Shown here: positions 22,201 through 34,648 of the stretch, in pieces
Layout of the letters: each line of letters starts with the position of its first letter
How positions within the stretch are numbered: position 1 is the stretch's first letter
Assembly (NCBI GenBank): GCA_950097015.1
Contig: CATNEN010000025.1
Span: forward strand, 8,420,501 to 8,484,500
Length of the DNA stretch: 64,000 nucleotides
From: Macrostomum hystrix
Taxonomy: Eukaryota; Platyhelminthes; Macrostomidae
Direction: 5' to 3'
Translations under genes and position numbers: made by a program
The notes under the pieces: generated by a model
What the model saw: the letters and a program-made list of their open reading frames with translations, nothing else
Database searches by the model: none
What the model was told of the DNA's origin: nothing

Positions 22201-24417
22201 CACTGCCTTCCAGTTCCATTGCAATGCACCCACTGCCTTCCAGTTCCATTGCAATGCACCCACTGCCATCCAGTTCCATCGCAATGCACCTACTGCCTTC
22301 CAGTTCCATCACAATGCACCCACTGCCTTCCAGTACCATCGCAATGCAACCACTGCCTTCCAGTTCCATCGCAATGCACCCACTGCCTTCCAGTTCCATC
22401 GCAATGCACCCACTGCCTTCCAGTTCTATCGCAATGCACCTACTGCGTTCCATTTCCCTCGCATAACATACACAGCTTATCTATCCAGCTATTTCGCCAC
22501 TAAAGTCATAGGAAGACTTTCGCCAATTATGAATACCACCGGAAGTGTCTCGTGTAAAATTCTCGCTGTAAAATTCATCTATAGAGCTGGAAAATTTTCC
22601 AATATATTCTGCATGCGAGAGATAGCAATAAAAACTAATGCCTAACCGTGTGTTTGCATTAGTGTGTCGAAGCAGAAACCAGCCTTCGAATTTAGATATA
22701 TATAAGCAGCAAAGCAGATTTCAGCCAGTTCTAAATTGTCTGTCGTCTGTTCGTTTTTTCCTGTACGATTTCGAGTTTCTTGTACGACTTCAACTTGAAT
22801 CTTATTTTGCTAGTGTTGCATTACTTTTAAATTTGCGGTGAAAGAAATTCTCAGTGTACATTTTATTCATTTCTATTGACCACTTTTCGAATTGCAGTGG
22901 GTGAAAAACTTTGCCTGCAGCTGTCTAAGATGGTAGCGATAAGGATGCAGCGTTATCGTTCTAGATATGTGTGGACAGCGTGGCGTATTGTGGGCTAAAA
23001 CTGGTCAGCTAGCTATTTTAAGCGTTTTTTCGCATTCTACTCTTAGTAGCCTGTCTAATCTCCGACTACACACAGCACCAAATATAGTTATCGCCACTTT
23101 CTAGTGCCTGCTCCATTCTTGTGCCTCCTCCATTCCGGTGCCTCCTCCATTCCGGTGCCTCCTCCATTTTGGTGCCTCCTCCATTCTGATGCCTCCTCCA
23201 TTCCGGTGCCTCCTCCATTCTGATGCCTCCTCCATTCCGGTGCCTCCTCCATTCTGATGCCTCCTCCATTCCGATGCCTCCTCCATTCCGGTGCCTCCTC
23301 CATTCTGATGCCTCCTCCATTCTGGTGCCTCCTCCATTCCGATGCCTCCTCCATTCCGGTGCCTCCTCCATTCTGATGCCTCCTCCATTCCGGTGCCTCC
23401 TCCATTCTGATGCCTCCTCCATTCCGGTGCCTCCTCCATTCTGATGCCTCCTCCATTCCGATGCCTCCTCCATTCCGGTGCCTCCTCCATTCTGATGCCT
23501 CCTCCATTCCGGTGCCTCCTCCATTCTGATGCCTCCTCCATTCCGGTGCCTCCTCCATTCTGATGCCTCCTCCATTCCGGTGCCTCCTCCATTCCGGTGC
23601 CTCCTCCATTCTGATGCCTCCTCCATTCCGGTGCCTCCTCCATTCTGATGCCTCCTCCATTCCGGTGCCTCCTCCATTCTGATGCCTCCTCCATTCCGGT
23701 GCCTCCTCCATTCCGGTGCCTCCTCCATTCTGGTGCCTCCTCCATTCCGGTGCCTCCTCCATTCTGATGCCTCCTCCATTCTGGTGCCTCCTCCATTCTG
23801 GTGCCTCCTCCATTCTGGTGCCTCCTCCATTCTGGTGCCTCCTCCATTCTGGTGCCTCCTCCATTCCGGTGCCTCCTCCAGTCTGGTTGCCTCCTCCTCC
23901 AGTCTGGTAGCCTCCTCCTCCAGTCTGGTTGCCTCCTTCTCCAGTCTGGTTGCCTCGTCCTCCAGTCTGGTAGCCTCCTCCTCCAGTCTGGTTGCCTCCT
24001 CCTCCAGTCTGGTAGCCTCCTCCTCCAGTCTGGTTGCCTCCTCCTCCAGTCTGGTAGCCTCCTCCTCCAGTCTGGTAGCCTCCTCCTCCAGTCTGGTAGC
24101 CTTCTCCTCCAGTCTGGTTGCCTCCTCCTCCAGTCTGGTTGCCTCGTCCTCCAGTCTGGTAGCCCCTCTTATTTTTGTTGTTTATTAACCTTGACTCAGT
24201 CAGTCGATTAACTTATTAATTACCCCGCAGAAGTCATCTGGGTCGTTGGAGCTTCGGCAAAGGCGATCGGGTCGCTTCGTTATCCTGGTGGGCCGAGTCC
24301 GCCCCGGCTGCTAGGCGAATATTCGACTTCGCCGCCTCCCAGCACAGGTTTTCGCTCAGCTTTGACGAGTGCGTCGATCTGTACACCCAAGGCGGACGGC
24401 GGGCCAGCGGAGATAGG
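19296..24417 (+). CDS. FRMD4: FRMD4 FERM module (exons 1-5)
   Basis: The first five coding exons (75, 383, 84, 291 and 187 bp) make the three-lobed FERM domain. F1 (ubiquitin-like) spans exon 1 and the start of exon 2. F2 runs from about FRLKHFPPSLASIQ to the end of exon 3. F3 (PTB-like) fills exon 4 and most of exon 5, ending near AASQHRFSLSFDECVDL. Exon 2-3 and 3-4 junctions are phase 2 and restore conserved codons exactly (GNFAD; EYCES matching vertebrate AYCED). An insertion (AAQSAIVGRGASS) lengthens F1 against vertebrates. FERM domains bind membranes or cytoplasmic tails; which partner applies here is unknown. Confidence 0.92.
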
Positions 24418-27400
24418 GTGAGAGCTTTCGAATTTTTATCAAGAGAGGTCCGGAGTTCGAATCCGAGTTCATGGGAAGCAACTTGTGTCCTTGGGCAAGA
24501 CAATTAAATTCCCCATTGATTGGTTCACTCAGCATTAGCTGGAAGGGAGGCTTGAAATTTCGGTTTGTTAGGTTAGGTTTCCACATTTGACATCTCCTCA
24601 ACTTATTTTTCGCTTAGAGTTAGCCTTAAATAGCTCATACCAACGACCTCGCGTGACCCCGTTAATAACGGAATTTATATTGCCTGGAGTATTTTGTTCT
24701 CTTTATTTTTACCCTTCTATTTCCCCTCCAACTTATCCCATGTGGAATAAATAGGATATAAAACGCCACATATGTCCATCCTTCTACGACCCTAGATTGG
24801 GATAAATATCCCTATAGTAGCCATCTGTCGTTTACAGCTCCTTTGTGCCTAAAGGGAGGATAAATCGTGGGATCTAATTTGATGGGCTTTGCCTAAGACT
24901 TGGCTGACTAGACAAACGGTAGGCAGAGGAAACCTTGACACCAGGTAAATGTAGTTTGACCTCTGTGACCGTGTACCTCACTAGTTCGCAGCTAGTTAGT
25001 ACAGTATTGCAGATAGTTAAAGTCCGTAACTTGTTTATAAAGCGTGACTCATCCATAGCATTCGTATTCCGTATGATCTGGCGCACCTATAAAACATTTG
25101 TATATTATATTCTTTATTCACAAAGTCAAGCTTGCGGCCACTGGCTGTAACTAACTAGTTTCGTGCCACGTCATCTAGTTATGGAGAACATTAAATATAG
25201 TAAGAGATGAGAGACGGATAGATGAGACACGGATAGATGAGACACGGGTAGATGAGACACGGATAGATGAGACACGGATAGATGAGACACGGGTAGATGA
25301 GACACGGGTAGATGAGACGGGTAGATAAGACACGGATAGATGAGACACGGATAGATGAGACACGGGTAGATGAGACGGGTAGATGAGACATGGATAGATG
25401 AGACACGGGTAGATGAGACACGGGTAGATAAGACACGGATAGATGAGACACGGGTAGATGAGACGGGTAGATGAGACATGGATAGATGAGACACGGGTAG
25501 ATGAGACACGGATAGATGAGACACGGGTAGATGAGACACGGGTAGATGAGACACGGGTAGATGAGACTCGGGTAGATGAGACACGGGTAGATGAGACACG
25601 GGTAGATGAGACACGGGTAGATGAGACTCGGGTAGATGAGACACGGGTAGATGAGACACGGGTAGATGAGACACGGATAGATGAGACACGGGTATATAAG
25701 ACACGGATAGATGAGACACGGGTAGATGAGACACGGGTAGATTAGACACGGGTAGATTAGACACGGATAGAGATACTGTACAGGGGAGTATGAGTTGGGG
25801 CCAAGCATTGTACATTCATGCGTGTACAAACAAAGGTCGTGAATTCTTATCCGAGGCGAACCACGAGAATCTGTGTCTGCGAATAATTTGCCGCAAATTT
25901 TCTTTCAGTAGAATTTTGCCTAGTTCCACACCTTACTGAAAATTAATTAGTTTCATAGATTAAAGCTGAGCAATTTTTAGTCGCGGCGCTAATTAAAGCA
26001 ATTAGACCTAATTGTAGCCAAGTGGCAGGCACGTGCGCTCTATATACTATAAAGGTGACCCGATCTGCAAAGAAAAAATGAAAACAGAAGAAGAATGCAT
26101 AATACTGGTCAGCGATTTTTCTTTGCGAATTGTATAATTTTGTGGTGATATTTAAATTCTGCTATTACAACTCTTTGAAGAAGCAATCTAACCAACAGAA
26201 AGCAATCACAGAATTATTGGTCATGTATTTTAAAATCGGCGGCAGTCATCGGCGCGGCTCTTACAGTCTTGTGAGCCTGTTGTTTCTTAGGCTTTTTAGG
26301 GCATATTGTGCCTATGCTTCGAGCTATTTAGCTACTCTCTCACAGAGCCAAGATCAAGGTCTCCAACCTGCCAGATCCGCGTTCCAGATCCCCAGCCTAA
26401 TCCCAAAACTTCTCATATTCCCGGCTTAATCCCCAAACTTCCCATATTCCCGGCTTAATCCCCAAACTTCTCATATTCCCAGCTTAATCCCCAAACTTCT
26501 CATATTCCCGGCTTAATCCCCAAACTTCTCATATTCCCGGCTTAATTCCCAAACTTCTCATATTCCCAGCTTAATTCCCAAACTTCTCATATTCCCAGCT
26601 TAATCCCCAAACTTCTCATATTCCCAGCTTAATCCCCAAACTTCTCATATTCCCGGCTTAATTCCCAAACTTCTCATATTCCCGGCTTAATCCCCACATT
26701 TCTCATATTCCCAGCTTAATTCCCAAACTTCTCATATTCCCGGCTTAATCCCCAAACTTCCCATATTCCCGGCTTAATCCCCAAACTTCTCATACTCTCA
26801 GCTTAATCCTTAAACTTGCCATATTCCCGGCTTAATCCCCAAACTTCTCATACTCTCAGCTTAATCCTTAAACTTGCCATATTCCCGGCTTAATCCCCAA
26901 ACTCCCCATATTTTCAGCTTAATCCCCAAACTTCTCATATTCCCGGCTTAATCCCCAAACTTCTCATATTCCCGGCTTAATCCCCAAACTCCCCATATTT
27001 TCAGCTTAATCCCAAAACTTCTCATACTCTCAGCTTAATCCCTAAACTTCTCATACTCTCAGCTTAATCCCCAAACTTCTCATATTCCCGGCTTAATCCC
27101 CAAACTCCCCATATTTTCAGCTTAATCCCAAAACTTCTCATACTCTCAGCTTAATCCCTAAACTTCTCATACTCTCAGCTTAATCCCCAAACTTATCATA
27201 TTCCCAGCTTAATCCCCAAACTTAGCATATTCCCGGCTTAATCCCCAAACTTATCATATTCCCAGCCCAATCCCCAAACTTCTCATATTCCCGGCTTAAT
27301 CCCCAAACTTCTCATATTCCCAGCTTAATCCCCAAACTTCTCATATTCCCATATTCCCAGCTTAATCCCCAAACTACCCATACTCTCAGCTTAATCCTTA

Positions 27401-30400
27401 AACTTCTCATACTCTCAGCTTAATCCCCAAACTTAGCATATTCCCGGCTTAATCCCCAAACTTCTCATATTCCCAGCCCAATCCCCAAACTTCTCATATT
27501 CCCGGCTTAATCCCCAAACTTCTCATACTCTCAGCTTAATCCCCAAACTTCTCATATTCCCAGCTTAATCCCCAAACTTCTCATATTCCCAGCCTAATCC
27601 TTAAACTTCTCAAATTCTCAGCTTAATCCCCAAACTTCTCATACTCTCAGCTTAATCCTTAAACTTCCAATGTTCTCAGCTTAATCCCCAAACTTCCCAT
27701 ATTCCCATATTCCCCAAACCTTCTTGATCCCCGGCCCAATCCCTAAACTTCTCATATTCCCATAATCCCTAAAACCACCCAGATCCCGAACCTCTCAGAT
27801 CCCAAGTCCAAGGCATTAAACATCCTACTAGTCAAAGGCTCAGATCAGTGAAATAAATTAACCTACGGCTGAAATCTCATATTTGAATCTCAATCTAAAT
27901 CTCAATCTTACATTTTCGAAGGTTTCGCTAACTTCAATCACCGAGGCCTCTAATGCAGCAAGACCTCCCGGCCTGCCGTCGCTGCCCATTCTGCTAACAT
28001 CGCCGCCGCCAGCTGACAATGCTTTATCTACGACCACATTTCACGGCGGCATCGATGGCGGTAGAAGTTTGAAAGATATGAAAACTTTGTGTCACCCGGC
28101 GCTGTGTAAGTGTTCTGTTTGTTCCTGTGATTTATTTGTGTTCTCAGTATATCCAGAAATCCTGTTAGGAAATCGGTTCGAGAGAGCTTTGTACTCCTCA
28201 AAGAGAGGTCTAGAGTTCAAATCTCAGCTCGAAATCTTGCTATAAATATTTCTAGGAAATCTTGCTATAAATATTTCTAGGAAATCTTGCTATAAATAAT
28301 TCTAGGAAATCTTGCTATAAATAATTCTAGGAAATCTTGCTATAAATAATTCTAGAAACTCTTGCTATAAATAATTCTAGGAAATCTTGCTATAAATAAT
28401 TCTAGGAAATCTTGCTATAAATAATTCTAGGAAATCTTGCTATAAATAATTCTAGGAAATCTTGCTATAAATAATTCTAGGAAATCTTGCTATAAATAAT
28501 TCTAGAAACTCTTGCTATAAATAATTCTAGGAAATCTTGCTATAAATAATTCTAGGAAATCTTGCTATAAAAATTTCTAGGAAATCTTGTTATTAATAAT
28601 TCTAGGAAATCTCGCTATAAATAATTCTAGGAAATCTTGCTATAAAGATTTCTAGGAAATCTTGCTATAAATATTTCTAGGAAATCTTGTTATAGAGATT
28701 TCTAGGAAATCTTGCAAGGGATTTTAGGAAATCGTTGCAGCGGATTTCTAGGAAATCCTTTTATAGTTATTTCTAGGAAATCTTGCTATGGGGATCTCTC
28801 TAAAAATCTAGCTATTAGGATTTCCCAGATATCAAGTCTGGTAGTTCTGCATTTTTTAGGTGTAAGGTTTGCGAGTTGTGCGGAAATCTAGCTAGTGGGC
28901 AATAATGCAAATTTTAGTATCTAAATTTTTCAATACGCAAAAACTAGTTAATTGCAAAGAAAAAAGCCTTTTTCCTCTAAATCACCCAACTGTAGTGCCA
29001 CTTTAACATCAATTTTTTTTGTTTTAAACACGTTAAGCTAATGCACTACAGTCGTATGCAATTTAGAAACTTCGCATAGTATATGTGTGCATATATATAT
29101 GTGCGGACGGTACAACTATTCTTCATCGCTCTCCCTCACTCTCTCCAGTCCAAGCTGTATAGCGTTTGTTATAATAGAAGGGATACTAGGTCATAAAAAT
29201 GCTGGCTAGGCATTTTCCTGATAGAAATGTTAGATAGGAGATTGTTAATTAAAAGAATGCACTTTCCGTAGTGCACCGCGCAAAGGTGGAAACAGTTTTT
29301 TATCTAGGATTAGTTTATTCTTAACTTAACTATGAATTATTTTCTAATCTTCCTTTTCCTTTTCCATCTGTGTTGAAAATCGTACTTTAGTAGGTACACT
29401 ATTTACTAGAATCGAACCTATAACCTCCATAACTGGCCGAAGATCAATAAAAATTTAATTCTTTTAACTAATTCTCGCTATCTCTGCACGGCTCCTGAAA
29501 AACAAAGTAGAAAATTCGAACGCCCTTCACCTTCATACGGGTGGCTCCAAAATCATTGAGTAAAAATCGAACCCTCGACCTTCCCCGCTAAAAAATAGGG
29601 ATGTTTCTTTGGGTGATTCCAGTTGGAATCTGCGGTGTTTCCAGAAAAAAGAAACAACCGAACGCTGGAAACATACCAATCGGATGATTCCATGCTTAGA
29701 ATCTACCCTCCTGGGCGTTTTCTCGGTGCTTCTTGGTGGCGAAATGGAATCACCCAAAGAATCCTCCAGTTCGGAAGATTCCATGCTCAGAAACCGCCGA
29801 GAAATCGCCCGTAAATAATTCTCTGGTTTTCCCATGGGCCACTGGTTCGGGTGATTCTTCGGCGGTTTCCGCACAATTTACGGTTACATCGGCTGTTTCC
29901 TGGGTGGTTTCTTTAACTCTTGCGAGATAGGGGGGATTTTGGTAGATTCCACTCCTATTTTGCACAAAAAACCCGCCGAAGAAGCAGCTGAATTTTTTAC
30001 AGGGTCATTCCTTATTCGGGCGGCCTCTAATCATGGAGTATACGAATCGAACCATCGACCTTCATTTTTCCTTCGCGCGGCCCTGCCCGTAAAGGGTTAA
30101 ATACAAGAAAGGAACCCACGACCTCTTAGTGAGCCGCCATTGCATCGTTGAGTCTAAGAATCGAACTCTCGACTTTCACATAATAGGGCCTAAGTTGTTA
30201 AATCGAGCCCTCGACCTTTAACTTGGCGTCCCTGTTTAAATCATTACCTCGAAGAATCGAACCCATAACGCCCCTGATCTCTGATTATTTTGTAGACAAC
30301 AGCTCGCAGAGTGTGAATCAGCTCACAGCCCAGCCGCCCAGTATTCTCACCGACGGCAGCGACGACTGTTACTCGCTGTCTCAGCAGAGCGTTGGCTCCT

Positions 30401-33400
30401 CCGCCTCGTCAGATTTGTTGCAGCAGCATCAGCAGCAGCAAAAGCGACACCTGTGCCAATTAGGCAGCGGGGCAACGTTTCGACCGACAAGACAATTTAG
30501 CCAGGCCGAGAGACGGCGCCTGTTGAATCGCTACAGGGAGCTGCGGGTCCTGCTGGCCGATTTGAGGTCCAGAAAAGCCGCCCGCGAGGCGGAACTGGCG
30601 CGCCTGGTGGCGCAGGAAAAGGTCCGGCTAATCATCCTGTTTGGGACAAACAGCACACTGTCCCCTCTCGCATCCGGCTAATCATCCTGTTTGGAACAAA
30701 CAGCACACTGTCCCCTCTCGCATCCGGCTAATCATCCTGTTTGGAACAAACAGCACACTGTCCCCTCTCGCATCCGGCTAATCATCCTGTTTGGAACAAA
30801 CAGCACACTGTCCCCTCTCGCCTTTTCTCACCTTATTGCTCTTAATTTCCCACCCACTCACCCTTCTCACTCTCTAGCTCTTTGCCACCCTCTAGCTCTT
30901 TCCCACCCTCTAGCCCTTTCTCACCCTCTAGCCCTTTCTCACCCTCTAGCTCTTTCCCACCCTCTAGCCCTTTCCCACCCTCTAGCTCTTTCTCACCCTC
31001 TAGCTCTTTCCCACCCTCTAGCTCTTTCCCACCCTCTAGCTCTTTCCCACCCTCTAGCTCTTTCCCACCCTCTAGCTCTTTCCCACCCTCTAGCTCTTTC
31101 TCACCCTCTAGCTCTTTCCCACCCTCTAGCTCTTTCCCACCCTCTAGCTCTTTGCCACCCTCTAGCCCTTTCTCACCCTCTAGCTCTTTCCCACCCTCTA
31201 GCTCTTTCCCACCCTCTAGCTCTTTGCCACCCTCTAGCCCTTTCTCACCCTCTAGCTCTTTCCCACCCTCTAGCTCTTTGCCACCCTCTAGCCCTTTCTC
31301 ACCCTCTAGCTCTTTCCCACCCTCTAGCTCTTTCCCACCCTCTAGCCCTTTCCCACCCTCTAGCCCTTTCTCACCCTCTAGCTCTTTCCCACCCTCTAGC
31401 TCTTTGCCACCCTCTAGCCCTTTCTCACCCTCTAGCTCTTTCTCACCCTCTAGCTCTTTCCCACCCTCTAGCTCTTTCCCACCCTCTAGCTCTTTGCCAC
31501 CCTCTAGCCCTTTCTCACCCTCTAGCTCTTTATCACTCTCTAGCTCTTTCCCACCCTCTAGCTCTTTGCCACCCTCTAGCTCTTTCCCACCCTCTAGCTC
31601 TTTCCCACCCTCTAGCTCTTTCCCACCCTCTAGCTCTTTCCCACCCTCTAGCTCTTTCCCACCCTCTAGCTCTTTGCCACCCTCTAGCTCTTTATCACCC
31701 TCTAGCTCTTTATCACTCTCTAGCTCTTTCCCACCCTCTAGCTCTTTGCCACCCTCTAGCTCTTTCCCACCCTCTAGCTCTTTCCCACCCTCTAGCTCTT
31801 TCCCACCCTCTAGCTCTTTCCCACCCTCTAGCTCTTTCCCACCCTCTAGCTCTTTCCAACCCTCTAGCTCTTTCCCACCCTCTAGCTCTTTCCCACCCTC
31901 TAGCTCTTTCTCACCCTCTAGCTCTTTCCCACCCTCTAGCTCTTTCCCACCCTCTAGCTCTTTGCCACCCTCTAGCTCTTTCTCACCCTCTAGCTCTTTC
32001 CCACCCTCTAGCTCTTTCCCACCCTCTAGCTCTTTGCCACCCTCTAGCTCTTTCCCACCCTCTAGCTCTTTGCCACTTGCTCTTTGCCGTCCTCGAGGGT
32101 GTAGGCCGCTTTCGCCCCCGTCTCATCTCGCCTCTCTTCCACCCACTCCCCTAATGTTTTATTCAGAGCAGTTCATTTGAGCAGTCATCACTCATTCATT
32201 CAGGTGCTCACAAGCAGCAGCCAGTCTTCTCTGCAGATCGACAACTCAATGGTTCGCCGGGGCAGCAGCGTCGGCGGCGACTCCGCCACCACCAGCGCCT
32301 CCGAAGCTGGCGACGCTAGATGCCTGCCGACTCAGTTCTTGGTTGCTGTAGCAACCAAAACAGTGGCAACAGACGAGCAGGAAGCGAAGTCTAGCGATAC
32401 CGAGTCCAGGCTGCAGCTGCAGGTTAGTAGCTGCTCATATTTTGAAGTGCCAGTGGATAAATTTATTGTATTGCTTAACGACATATGTTGCTTCCCTTTG
32501 AGCATTGAACTCATGGGCTCTCAGTCAAAGTCCGAAACGTTAACAACTGGTCCTTACCTCAGTATAATAGGCAAAGAGAATGGGATGGATTTAAGAATTA
32601 AGGAATGCAGGAAAGGAAGGGTGAATTGATGGGGAATAAAGATTGAATCTAGGATAATAAGGATGGGATCTTTGGGAAGACGAATGGGATCTTTAGAAAG
32701 AATGTTGACATCGATTGATAAAGTAGGATACGATCTTGAGAAAGAAGGATCTTGAGGAAGTCACATGGGATTTTGAGAAATTCTGGTGGGATCATAAGAA
32801 AAAGAATGGGATCTTAAGTAAAAAAAGGATCTTGGAAAAGAAGAATGGCATTTTTGGAAAGAAATGGGATCTTAAAAAAGAAGAATGGGATCTTGTAAAA
32901 GAAGAATGGGATCTTGGAAAAGAAGAATGGGATCTTGGAAAAGAAGAATGGGATCTTGAAAAGAATAATGGGATCTTGAAAAAGAAGAATGGGATCTTAG
33001 GGAATGGTAGGGAACAGAATGTTTGCTTGTTAAACGGATCAATCGTGTTTTACTTATCCCATCTCCAACTTTCATTCCCCAGCTGGATCAGCTGCAGCAG
33101 GAGCTGGCGGTGCACCGGGCCCTCGCCGAGGCCAGCACGCGCCTTCTGCGCGAGGCCAAGGAGTCGAAGCAGCCGCGGCATCTGAAGAAGAAGCGCGCAG
33201 CGGAATGCCAGCTGGCGAAGGAGCGGGTGAGGAGTTGAAATTCAACTGCTGAGTTGTTTTCTGAGAATAGTGGGCTTTTAGAGGAAAATATATTAGGAGA
33301 AATATAGATTCACAGTAGAACTACCAAGGGGGATTTCCTGACATTTCCTGACATCCCCTGACATCGCCTAGTCTGCCAACCAATCAGTCACCACCCAACG

Positions 33401-34613
33401 CTGTTAGGTGAATTTACCTTGGTTTAAAAACGGGTGGCAAAATGGCTTGGTAGTCCTACTGTTAATATAGATAATGAGAAGTTTGTCTTCATTTTTTGCC
33501 TTTTCTCTAACACTGCTACTTACAGTAGCGTAATGAAAATGTCTAACATACGATCCGCCGCCCCAGATGGTGCAGATCAGCCAGAAAATCCAGGAGGTTC
33601 GAGTCGCGCTCAGCTGCGCCGCCGAGGACGCCACCGAGGCCGAGGCGGCCGCAGCAGCTATAGCCACCGATGCTGCCGACAATCTTAGCGGTGACCACGC
33701 GGCGGTTACTGTTGAATTCGCCATTGGGTCCTCGTTGAATTCGTTGAGTCCGCTTAGCTCGAGTTCTCAAATTGCCAGCGAGCTGGAGAACTGCGTAAGT
33801 CGGCTCACCGGTAGTTCTCTTTATCCGATTTTCTGTGTAGAGTAAAAATGCTATCGGGTTAACTTCCTGCATTCTAGACACCGCACGACGATCAGAGCTT
33901 GTCCGACTCAGCCAGCCAGAATTCTTCATCCCTATCAATTGGCGCCGCTGGTAACAACGCCAGGTAAAAAGTGTAATAGGCTTAGATAGGCGAGAGTGAC
34001 AGGCTGAAATAGGTGAGAGTGACAGGTGGTTACAGACTGAGGCATGTGAGAGTGACAGGCTGATGCAGGTGAGAGTGACAGGCTAATGCAGGTGAGAGTG
34101 ACAGGCTGATGCAGGCGAGAGTGACAGGCTGACATAGGCGAGAGTGACAGGCTGAGACAGGTTAGAGTCACAGGCAGAGATAGGTGAGAGTGACAGGCTG
34201 GCGTAGGCGAGAGTTACAGGCTGAGATAGGTGAGAGTTACAGGCTGAGATAGATGAGAGTGACAGGCTGTGACAGGTGAGAGTGACAGGCTGAGATAGGT
34301 GAGAGTTACAGTCTGAGACAGAGGAGGAGCGACCGGCTGAGGCAGGCTAAGCAGAGGTGCAGCCAGCAGTTAGTTACAAATCATAATTCGCGCTGGCCAA
34401 TGCTCTATTCAGGATGGGCCCCAGCTCTGAGCCTCGGCCGCAGCCGCAGTCCAGTCTCTACCGGCTGCTGTACCAGCCACAGCGCTATCGTGCTGTCACT
34501 TCCGCCGCCGACACGGCCACTGTCTCCAGTCAGCATCGAGTGACTCAAGCCAGCATCGACTCCGGTTATCCGGACACTGTCGGCTCACTGACCAGCATTA
34601 GTTTAGCGCATCA

Positions 34614-34648
<35 letters not shown>

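Noticed and set aside
21257-22503. Overlapping ORFs of up to 398 codons on both strands
   Set aside because: Produced by a 30-bp minisatellite in FRMD4 intron 4; several frames are open at once and composition is perfectly periodic.
29533-29965. ORFs of 60-113 codons on both strands
   Set aside because: They cover the fold-back and B-box region; several frames overlap and none has family similarity.
30691-32180. ORFs of 487 and 432 codons (LALSHP and PPSSSF repeats)
   Set aside because: They lie in an 18-bp tandem array where frames stay open for arithmetic reasons, and the true FRMD4 exons flank it with matching phases.
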